DNA of 5,928 nt from Planctomycetaceae bacterium (GTDB lineage Bacteria; Planctomycetota; Planctomycetia; Pirellulales; Pirellulaceae): the NCBI GenBank assembly GCA_002702965.1, contig PADE01000053.1, positions 1 to 5,928 on the forward strand, in the 5' to 3' direction. The notes beneath the pieces were generated by a model. It did no database searches, was not told where the DNA came from, and saw nothing but the letters and a program-made list of their open reading frames with translations. Numbering within the stretch: position 1 is the first letter of the stretch; every line of letters begins with the position of its first letter. The translations under genes were made by a program, and so were the position numbers. Of this stretch, positions 1 through 5,512 are shown piece after piece.

Positions 1-1061
1 GCTTTCTCCAGGACGGAGGGGATGTCGGCGTCGGTGGCAGGACGGAACCACGGGTCGTCACAGGTGAGAAAGTCAGGTTGTTCGATTGGTGTGTAGGTCG
101 AGCCATCGCGTTCCAGCCGATCACAGTTAATCCGTCCGGTAATCGGGTTACCGACAAATAACGCACCCTGATACTGTCTTGGAAACCGCTGGGCAGCGTA
201 GTAGACGATCCCAGCAATGCCCGTCGAGCCGTGACTATGTTGCATCAGCTCGGGACCAAAGCCGAGGCCATCGCCCGGCGATCGCGGGTAGTGGGCTCCG
301 CGCAACAACATGGTTGCTGGCCGGGTATGACAGTCGGCCGTAAACACGTTTCCCCATTCATCGAAGCAGAGTCCGAATGGATTGACTTGCCCGTGTGCGT
401 GGTGTTCGATCGTGGAACCATCGGGTCGGAAACGGTACGTGTTGCCCGAGACCATCGTGATCGCCTGCTCGTCCGTGCCCTGGACATTTGACGTGTTAAC
501 GAATCCATGACATCCGTACACCCAGCCGTCGATCCACCACGTGAGCGAGCTGATCATTCCGTGCGTGTCGTCAAATCCAAATCCTGCGAACAAGGTCTGG
601 CGCGCATCGGCGCGGCCATCCTGGTCCGTGTCAGTAAACTTGAGGAGTTTCGGAATGCTATAGCCAATCACGCTGTTCGAAGTGGGCGTGACACCGATCG
701 GAATGGTGAGGCCACTGGCGAAGGTCACGACGTGTTCCGGAACACCGTCACCATCTTGATCAACGATTCGATAAATGACGTCCCGAGGTTTTTTCCCCGT
801 GGGAGTCGGGATCGGATATTCGATCGATTGCGTGACGAAGAGACTGCCGTCCAGGCCGAAGGCAAGATTGATAGGGTTGATAATCTTCGGGTCGGATGCA
901 ACGAGTTCAATCCGAAAGCCGTCAGGTAGGTGAAACGCCTGCTGCTGTTCCTCTGGCGTGCGAGGCTTGTTTTGCACGACGCGCGCAGGTTGCACTTGGG
1001 CGGACACTGCCAGTGGCAGTAGCAAGAGAAGTGTCGCGAGGGAAATAAATCGAGTGTACAC
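1..1061 (-). CDS. PVC-type haem-binding / membrane-bound dehydrogenase family protein, N-terminal part (3' end outside window)
   Basis: I read 353 codons on the minus strand with no interruption; the C-terminal part lies beyond base 1. The start is GTG at 1061-1059, with GGAG at 1070-1067 five bases upstream. Residues 1-21 form a signal peptide (R4, a run of five leucines at 11-15, likely cut after AVSA), so the protein is exported. The mature part opens with LPDGFRIELVASDP (45-58) and INLAFGLDGSLFVTQS, the typical first blade of a sorbosone-dehydrogenase-like beta-propeller. Two calcium-loop-like stretches follow, DQDGDG (101-106) and DTDQDG (144-149), then DDTHGM, WVYGCHGF and HAHGQVNPFGLCFDEWGN (about 221-238). 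Known family members in planctomycetes and verrucomicrobia add a CxxCH haem-binding domain at the C-terminus; that part is not visible here and no CxxCH occurs in the visible residues. Substrate is unknown; oxidation of a sugar or alcohol in the periplasm is inferred from the fold. It lies 33 bases after the EthD gene and is probably co-transcribed with it. Confidence 0.9.
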   Translation of the reverse strand, partial: MYTRFISLATLLLLLPLAVSAQVQPARVVQNKPRTPEEQQQAFHLPDGFRIELVASDPKIINPINLAFGLDGSLFVTQSIEYPIPTPTGKKPRDVIYRIVDQDGDGVPEHVVTFASGLTIPIGVTPTSNSVIGYSIPKLLKFTDTDQDGRADARQTLFAGFGFDDTHGMISSLTWWIDGWVYGCHGFVNTSNVQGTDEQAITMVSGNTYRFRPDGSTIEHHAHGQVNPFGLCFDEWGNVFTADCHTRPATMLLRGAHYPRSPGDGLGFGPELMQHSHGSTGIAGIVYYAAQRFPRQYQGALFVGNPITGRINCDRLERDGSTYTPIEQPDFLTCDDPWFRPATDADIPSVLEK

Positions 1062-1094
1062 GCAAACTCCGAAAGGAATTCAGGATTGGTGCCA

Positions 1095-1421
1095 CTATGC
1101 TAACGCGACAGGTAAGAGTACCTGTTCGGTGTCGTACAGAAACGTGACGCCACCAGTAGCGAAGTTGGCCACGTCGTCTACGGTTGCTTGCCCTTCAGGT
1201 GACGCCAGAATGGCTTCCATCGCCTCTCGGCTTTCGGCGTACAAGCCAACGATCAAATAGTATGCAGGTTTCTCACCAGGTGTCGCGGCCTCACACTTTC
1301 CGATCGTCCACCCCTTCAATCCTTGCATCTTTCGGGCAATCGGAATGTGGACTTCGTGGTAGTAGCGATCGAATTCGGCTGGGTCGGTTGGATGACCGTA
1401 GAGAACGGTTAGACGAATCAA
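1095..1421 (-). CDS. EthD family small protein
   Basis: A 108-residue protein. I chose the TTG start at 1421-1419 because GAGG at 1430-1427 lies five bases upstream and because homology begins at once (M-IRLTVLYGHP); the frame stays open far upstream but that extension looks non-coding. The sequence fits the EthD dimeric alpha/beta-barrel family: first strand IRLTVLYG (2-9), the helix signature FDRYYHEVHIPIARKM (17-32) with the conserved Y-Y-x-x-x-H-x-P pattern, GLKGW (34-38), strand YYLIVGLYAES (54-64), an amphipathic helix with ASPEGQAT, then FATGGVTFLYDTE (87-99). Length is normal for a single-domain member. The prototype EthD is needed for ethyl tert-butyl ether degradation, but most homologues have no proven reaction, so no substrate is claimed. 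It lacks a signal peptide and should be cytoplasmic, unlike the exported dehydrogenase-like protein encoded just downstream. No convincing promoter was found upstream on the minus strand. Confidence 0.85.
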   Translation of the reverse strand: MIRLTVLYGHPTDPAEFDRYYHEVHIPIARKMQGLKGWTIGKCEAATPGEKPAYYLIVGLYAESREAMEAILASPEGQATVDDVANFATGGVTFLYDTEQVLLPVALA

Positions 1422-1540
1422 TGCGGCCTCGCGATCAAGGGAAGGTGGTGAGGTGTAGTGACCAAAAAGTGTTGAAATTGGTAACAGATGGGTTTGGCGT
1501 CGAAGTCTCGCGTCGGCGGGCTGACTGGAGGTGGCGATAT

Positions 1541-1587
1541 TCTCTTGCTGCACTGTTCTCTTGCTGCACTGTTCTCTTGCTGCACTG
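1541..1587. repeat. 16-bp tandem repeat, about 2.9 copies
   Basis: The unit TCTCTTGCTGCACTGT occurs at 1541-1556 and 1557-1572, and its first 15 bases at 1573-1587. Copies are identical, which points to recent slippage. It lies in the 276-base spacer between the EthD gene start and the integrase relic. I see no gene in that spacer; the open minus-strand frame through it gives a low-complexity, repeat-driven peptide. Confidence 0.9.
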
Positions 1588-2150
1588 GGGGTATTCAGCG
1601 CACATCCTGGACCCTGAGGACGATACGAGGAACGCCGCTCACACGAGAATGACGATTTTGATTCTAACGCTTGATTGCCAACGAGGCCACGGACTAGTCG
1701 TGTCTTGACTGGCAGCACGATCGGATCGTCGTCGAGTCGCCCAAGACCGAACATCACCCGGGCCGCGATCGCCGCGTGATCCCACTCTTTCCCGAGCTGT
1801 GGCCGATCCTGGAGGAGGCCTACGAGTTGGCTTTGGTTGGGGCCGAGAATGTGGTGGAGGGCGGCTATCGCGACGCGGCACTCTCCGAGGACGGATGGAA
1901 GAACTGTAACCTGCGCACCCAATTCCAGCGGATCCTCAAGCGGGCGGGTATCCCCTCCTGGCTCGTGCCGTTCCAGAACCTTCGCGCCAGCCGGGAAACC
2001 GAACTGGCCCACACATTTCCGTTACACGTGGTTACGGAGTGGCTGGGCAATACCCCGCAGGTCGCGCTGCAGCATTATCTGCAAGTCACCGAGAAGGACT
2101 TTGCGAGGGCATGCGTAAGGAGTCCCCCCACAGGCGCCGCAAAAAGCGCT

Positions 2151-2274
2151 GCAAAATCCGGTGCAGCAGGCGCACGCACCGAGTCGCACGGGCGAACCAG
2201 AAACGACAAAAGCCCCTGACAGGCAGGGGCTTATGCGAAGTTGTGCGACGACTGGCGATGTGGTTTCCGAGGCC
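2151..2274 (+). repeat. Direct repeat, left copy (integrase tail A)
   Basis: This 124-base stretch at the 3' end of the integrase relic matches 4924-5046 in the same orientation. By eye there are 10 substitutions and one single-base gap, about 91% identity. It begins at GCAAAATCCGGTGCAGCAGG and ends at GAGGCC, and contains the hairpin at 2210-2232. The two copies flank the beta-helix gene. Homologous tails of two related integrases explain the similarity best. Confidence 0.9.
2210..2232 (+). other. Perfect 9-bp hairpin spanning the integrase-frame stop codon
   Basis: AAGCCCCTG (2210-2218) pairs with CAGGGGCTT (2224-2232) around the loop ACAGG. The TGA at 2217-2219 straddles the stem-loop junction. 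There is no T-tract after it, so it is a poor intrinsic terminator. In the right copy (about 4984-5004) the loop and the CCCTG/CAGGG core remain, but the outer stem has lost pairing. A structured integration or recombination site is possible but unproven. Confidence 0.7.
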
Positions 2275-2312
2275 GAAGTGGCGGGGACGCGCCGCGAACT
2301 TCCGCAGAGAGA

Positions 2313-2389
2313 CACCTCAAGGAGACACTTTTTCGCAACCGGTTGTCGGGTAGGATGAGACCTGGTTGCGAAACGAGAGCTTTGAGGTG
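2313..2389. repeat. Nested inverted repeat upstream of the beta-helix gene
   Basis: The outer arms CACCTCAA (2313-2320) and TTGAGGTG (2382-2389) are perfectly complementary. The inner arms TTTCGCAACC (2331-2340) and GGTTGCGAAA (2364-2373) are also perfect, with a 23-base loop. The left inner arm also forms the 10-base palindrome CAACCGGTTG (2336-2345). Unpaired segments of 10 and 8 bases separate inner and outer arms. The structure lies between the integrase tail and the beta-helix gene, about 185 bases before its start. It could be a transposon-like terminal structure, an RNA leader element or a bidirectional terminator; no T-run follows the structure on the plus strand. Confidence 0.65.
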
Positions 2390-2573
2390 ATGCGCCGTGG
2401 CCGACAATCTCCTTGCTGCAGAGTTCGAGTGACCTCCGAAAAGCGAGAGCGCCAAGATCGCTGGACGACTACCGCATCGGCGACTCTACCATTGCAGCAC
2501 CGTGTTCCGTACACTCGAGTTGCCAGATCGATCGTTCACTTTTGTCGATAACGTGCCCAAACGGAGAATCACA

Positions 2574-4811
2574 ATGATGCTTCGCCACACGGCCCTCCTG
2601 CTGTTCACCGTGCTGCCGGCTGTCACGCAGTCCCGGGCGGACGAGCCCTTGCCGCTCTGGGACACGGCGGCGGACCAGGCAGACTTTTACGTGGCCCCCA
2701 GCGGGAATGACCAGCATCCAGGTTCTGTCGATCAGCCGTTTCGGACGTTGTCGCACGCCCGCGATGCGGTACGCGGAATGAACAAACAGACCCGCAAACC
2801 GGGTCCGATCGTGGTGATGTTGCGCGGTGGCACATACCAACCGGATCTCTCGGTCGTGTTTTCCGATCGCGACTCGGGATCGGCGAAGAGCCCGATCGTG
2901 TACATGGCTTATCCGGGTGAGCGGCCGGTGCTGAGCGGTGGCCGGGCGACGGATGAATGGAAGCCGTATGAGGCCCGCATCCTGGTTACCGAGTTGCCGA
3001 AGCAGCAGAATCAGTACTATCGGTTTCGCACGCTCTTCCTGGACGGCCAGCGGCAGATACGCGCCCGCCATCCGAACTTCGACCCCGAGCATCCATGGGA
3101 CGGTGGGTGGGCATTTATCGCAGAGACACTGCCCGTCGATTCGACAACCCCCGTGGCGCTTCGCTGGGAACCGGGCGTTTTTACGCGCTCGTGGGCCAAC
3201 CCGCAGCACGGCGAACTGTTCACGGTGCCTGGACTGGCCTGGATCAACGACTTTATGCCGATTGGAGCCACCGATCGCGACAACCGAACGATCACTGTCA
3301 CGAGGAAACACATCCCACCCTGGAGCCGCTTGAAGAAGGGAAACCGGTTCCGTGTTGAGAACTTGCTGGAACATCTGGACCAGCCAGGCGAGTGGTGCTT
3401 TAACCCGGACGACAGGCTGCTTTACTTCTGGCCGCCGGGAGCCGGCGTGTCAGACCGGTCCGTCACCTTTCCGGTCCTGGACCGTTTGATCGAAGTCCGA
3501 TCGACGTCGGGACAGCCGGTGCGGCACATCCATTTCCAGGGTTTGACGTTCACCCAGACGTTGACCGTCTATCCCAATCCGATCGCCAAGCACCCCGGTT
3601 ACATCGACTGCAATCGGCCGAATTCCGCGGGCTACGCGTTCTTCATGGAGAACGCGGAACACTGCCGGGTGCAGAGCTGCCGGTTCGACCAGGTCGGCGG
3701 CGATGCGATTCGGCTGCACGGCTACAACGCGCACCATCACATCGTGCAAAACGAGATTGTCGGCGCGGGGGCCCAGGCGATCTGCCTGGCCGATCTTGAC
3801 TTCTGGCCGTACGACTTCAAGCCGGTCTGGCGGGGCAACGAAGAACGGTTCCGTGCGATGTCCAGCCGACTGCCATGGGCGATCGGCAACGTCATCTCGG
3901 ATAATCATATTCATCACTGCGGTCGAACGGACGGCTTTGGCGCCGCCATTCATTTTCACGGGATGAATTGCCGGGACAACGTCATCTCGCACAACCTGAT
4001 CCACGACCAGCCGCATCACGCCATGTACTTCTCGATGGGATTCGGCCGGAATTACATCGAGTACAACGACGTGCATACCTTGTGCCTCGTCATGGCGGAC
4101 GCCGGCGGGGTCTATCACAACCGCTGGTGTATTCTTCCGGACGACGATGTTCTGAACCGACACAGTGTCGTTCGGTACAACCGCATCCGTGACGTGTACG
4201 GTGTTGCTCCGTACGGCCGCGAAGTGGACGACCCTGCGACTACGCCCAGCCACGAGCGGCTCGAGAAGCCGCACTTTACCTGGGGGATCTACTACGACAA
4301 CTCGCCACGCCGCGCCCAGGTGTACGGGAATCTGACGGTCAACAACGTCTGGGGCGGGGTCTTTCTCGGCGGTGGTTTCGGCCAGCCGGAGGATTGTGTG
4401 GTGGAAAATAACATCATGGTCGAAAGCAACACGTACCAGTTCGACGCGGCTGTCAGCCAAGGCGCCGAAGGCAATCGCTGGCGACGTAATATTGTCTATT
4501 ACAAATCCCCCGAAGCAGCATTGCTCCGCGCCCGCGACACCAGTGGGATCGCCGAGTGCGATTACAACGTCTACTTTCCGGCGAGCGGTCAACCACTGAA
4601 ACTGGTGGGCGTGCCCGGCGAATCCTGGCAGAAATGGCGCGAGATGGGATTCGACGAACACTCGATCGTGGGCGATCCCCTGTTCGTCGATCCAGGGAAG
4701 GGAGACTATCGATTGCGAGCGGAATCGCCGGCACTCAAGCTGGGATTCAAGCCGATCCCCTTCGAACGCATTGGACCGCGTGCGACGGCGGGGCCTGGTC
4801 CCCGGCCGTGA
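2574..4811 (+). CDS. Secreted right-handed parallel beta-helix protein, probable GH141-like glycoside hydrolase
   Basis: A 745-residue protein. The frame opens earlier (ATG at 2502), but the ATG at 2574 has GGAG at 2563-2566 seven bases upstream and starts directly with a signal peptide: MMLRHTALLLFTVLP, likely cut after SRA (residue 22). A second ATG follows at once at 2577. The mature N-terminus has the hallmark DFYVAPSGND (37-46), QPFRTLSHARDAVR (54-67), then LRGGTYQ (83-89), DSGSAKSPIVYMAYPGE (100-116) and LSGG (120-123), as in GH141-type and related parallel beta-helix enzymes. A middle insert (about 140-310) precedes HFQGLTFTQT (about 319). Helical coils with repeated N-x-I/V and H residues run from about 352 to 620: FDQVGGDAIRLHG, NVISDNHIHHCG, NVISHNLIHDQPHH, YIEYNDVHT, VVENNIMVESN. 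The end, GDPLFVDPGKGDYRLRAESP (about 700-719), is the usual C-terminal signature. Such proteins degrade complex polysaccharides outside the cytoplasm; substrate and catalytic residues cannot be assigned from this reading. It stands alone between two integrase-tail repeats, with no partner sulfatase, transporter or sigma factor in view. Confidence 0.85.
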   Translation: MMLRHTALLLFTVLPAVTQSRADEPLPLWDTAADQADFYVAPSGNDQHPGSVDQPFRTLSHARDAVRGMNKQTRKPGPIVVMLRGGTYQPDLSVVFSDRDSGSAKSPIVYMAYPGERPVLSGGRATDEWKPYEARILVTELPKQQNQYYRFRTLFLDGQRQIRARHPNFDPEHPWDGGWAFIAETLPVDSTTPVALRWEPGVFTRSWANPQHGELFTVPGLAWINDFMPIGATDRDNRTITVTRKHIPPWSRLKKGNRFRVENLLEHLDQPGEWCFNPDDRLLYFWPPGAGVSDRSVTFPVLDRLIEVRSTSGQPVRHIHFQGLTFTQTLTVYPNPIAKHPGYIDCNRPNSAGYAFFMENAEHCRVQSCRFDQVGGDAIRLHGYNAHHHIVQNEIVGAGAQAICLADLDFWPYDFKPVWRGNEERFRAMSSRLPWAIGNVISDNHIHHCGRTDGFGAAIHFHGMNCRDNVISHNLIHDQPHHAMYFSMGFGRNYIEYNDVHTLCLVMADAGGVYHNRWCILPDDDVLNRHSVVRYNRIRDVYGVAPYGREVDDPATTPSHERLEKPHFTWGIYYDNSPRRAQVYGNLTVNNVWGGVFLGGGFGQPEDCVVENNIMVESNTYQFDAAVSQGAEGNRWRRNIVYYKSPEAALLRARDTSGIAECDYNVYFPASGQPLKLVGVPGESWQKWREMGFDEHSIVGDPLFVDPGKGDYRLRAESPALKLGFKPIPFERIGPRATAGPGPRP

Positions 4812-4923
4812 ACCTCCACCCTCCAGCGAGACGCGGGCGTCGTTGACAATCGCGTTCTCTTCGTCCAAGACGGTAACCCGAGCAGGCCGCTCCAGACAGC
4901 GCAAAATGCGGCGCACAAGTGGC

Positions 4924-5046
4924 GCAAAATCCGGTGCAGCAGGCGCACGCACCGAGTCGCACCGACGAACCAGAAACGACAAAAATCCCTGACAGGCAGG
5001 GGCTGATGCGAAACGTGCGACGACTGGCGATGTGGTACCAGAGGCC
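4924..5046 (+). repeat. Direct repeat, right copy (integrase tail B)
   Basis: Partner of the repeat at 2151-2274, about 91% identical with one fewer base. Differences cluster at the hairpin outer stem (A to B: AGCCCCTG to AATCCCTG), just after ATGCGAA, and in the last ten bases before GAGGCC. The 2.65 kb between the copies contains the beta-helix gene and its upstream region. Confidence 0.9.
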
Positions 5047-5183
5047 TGTGCGGCGAGGACAGGATTCCAGCGAGAGTCGTTTGCCCTGGGAAACAGCCAC
5101 ATTGCCACCACGGGCGCTGCAAAAAGCGGTGCACCGGATGCAGCCACTCAACTCGTTGCTGCGGAGTTGCTTGAGGTGAGCGC

Positions 5184-5221
5184 TGCCTGGCCCGAACTAC
5201 CGGCCGCAATCAAGCCAGGCA
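5184..5221. repeat. Inverted repeat, 8-bp arms
   Basis: TGCCTGGC (5184-5191) and GCCAGGCA (5214-5221) are perfect inverted arms with a 22-base loop. They lie inside the tail segment that encodes AAWPELPAAIKPGILA, so they may be a chance outcome of its codons. No T-run follows. Confidence 0.5.
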
Positions 5222-5367
5222 TCCTGGCCATCGTGCGCGCCGGGCGGGGTGGGTGAGGGCAGGGGGTGTACTGCAATGCAAGGAAGTGTTCTTGCTGATT
5301 AGGAAGGAGCCATCGAGGAATGCACCCAGTGATCACTTCGGCAGCTTCCGACGCAGAATGAGCTCCC

Positions 5368-5408
5368 GACTCACGAACTTTCGGGATATTCGTGACTCAA
5401 AGAGTCAC
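5368..5408. repeat. Overlapping, mutually exclusive hairpins on GTGACTC/GAGTCAC
   Basis: Stem 1 pairs GACTCACGAA (5368-5377) with TTCGTGACTC (5389-5398), nine of ten positions, around an 11-base loop. Stem 2 pairs GTGACTC (5392-5398) with GAGTCAC (5402-5408), perfect, around AAA. They share 5392-5398, so only one can form at a time. A further GAGTCAC lies at 5443-5449. The 5257-5512 spacer holds no gene that I can support. Confidence 0.65.
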
Positions 5409-5430
5409 AGAGAAATCGCCCGTATCCGGA

Positions 5431-5459
5431 TTGTCTGTGGCTGAGTCACGGTGAATAAT
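5431..5459 (+). promoter_or_regulatory. Candidate sigma70-type promoter with GAGTCAC in the spacer
   Basis: TTGTCT (5431-5436, four of six to TTGACA) and AATAAT (5454-5459, five of six to TATAAT) are separated by exactly 17 bases, placing transcription start near 5466 and the ATG at 5513 about 47 bases further on. A third copy of GAGTCAC (5443-5449) falls inside the spacer, a usual place for an operator. Found by eye; use of this consensus in the host is assumed. Confidence 0.45.
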
Positions 5460-5512
5460 TGTTTTTGCACCGAAGCGACCGATCCGCCCTCAAACCAGCG
5501 ACCACCTTACCA

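Larger units (their letters stand above)
1698..2358 (+). pseudogene. Tyrosine recombinase/integrase relic, 5'-truncated and frameshifted
   Basis: One frame, open from 1698 to the TGA at 2217-2219, encodes the C-terminal catalytic half of a tyrosine recombinase. LDWQHDRIVVESPKTEHH carries the lysine of the beta-hairpin (codon 1743-1745). Then come RRVIPLFPEL, NLRTQFQRILKRAGI, FQNLRASRETEL with the box II arginine (1983-1985), WLGNTPQV, and HYLQVTEKDF with the nucleophilic tyrosine (2076-2078). The positions that are histidine in many recombinases are Q (QNLR) and N (LGN); from memory, planctomycete members often share this. The N-terminal DNA-binding region and the first catalytic arginine are absent: an in-frame TAG lies at 1695-1697, and homology starts near 1704. 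After the tyrosine helix, the usual family tail (ALQNPVQQAHAPSRT) is found not in this frame but in another, reading to a stop at 2356-2358. This implies a frameshift around 2105-2150. With half the protein missing it cannot be an active recombinase. Family call is firm; the exact breakpoint is inferred. Confidence 0.82.
4895..5256 (+). pseudogene. Integrase C-terminal tail relic (second copy), frameshifted
   Basis: From about 4895 one frame reads AQNPVQQAHAPSRTDEPETT and on to DRQGLMR, the counterpart of the tail of the left relic. Around 5010-5016 a base is missing relative to the left copy, and the homologous reading moves to another frame: ATTGDVVPEA, RTGF, SFALGNSH, TTGAAKSGAPDAATQLVAAE and AAWPELPAAIKPGILAIVRA, ending at TGA 5254-5256. 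The last segment resembles short tails found after planctomycete integrases (recalled, not searched). No catalytic region is present: the sequence just upstream (4812-4894) shows no integrase homology. This is therefore a 3' scar, not a gene. It could alternatively be the remains of a separate short protein gene. Confidence 0.65.

Noticed and set aside
231..929. Plus-strand open frames opposite the dehydrogenase-like gene.
   Set aside because: The minus-strand frame is continuous with family motifs throughout; these are shadows.
1422..2012. N-terminal extension of the EthD frame to an upstream ATG.
   Set aside because: The extension crosses the tandem repeat and the antisense of the integrase relic, has no family similarity, and the TTG at 1421 has a good ribosome-binding site exactly where EthD homology begins.
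2210..2232. Integron attC site or intrinsic terminator.
   Set aside because: There is no GTTRRRY core or paired attC boxes, and no T-run after the stem; only the hairpin itself is supported.
2520..2552. TTGCCA (2520-2525) with TCGATA or GATAAC as a promoter for the beta-helix gene.
   Set aside because: The -10 candidates are poor, or their spacing is 21 bases; not convincing without transcript data.
2502..2573. Earlier ATG start for the beta-helix protein.
   Set aside because: It would bury the signal peptide behind 24 charged residues; the ATG at 2574 has the GGAG and starts the signal peptide directly.
4828..4842. GACGC-GG-GCGTC palindrome just after the beta-helix stop as a terminator.
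   Set aside because: The loop would be two bases and no T-tract follows.
4812..4894. Minus-strand peptide VTVLDEENAIVNDARVSLEG as a fragment of a regulatory-like Ig-fold domain.
   Set aside because: It is too short, has no start or ribosome-binding site, and the resemblance is only general.
3450..5147. A 565-codon open frame on the minus strand.
   Set aside because: It is antisense to the beta-helix gene, shows no recognisable domain, is rich in R, V and D as expected for the reverse of a G+C-rich gene, and runs on through the unrelated integrase scar.
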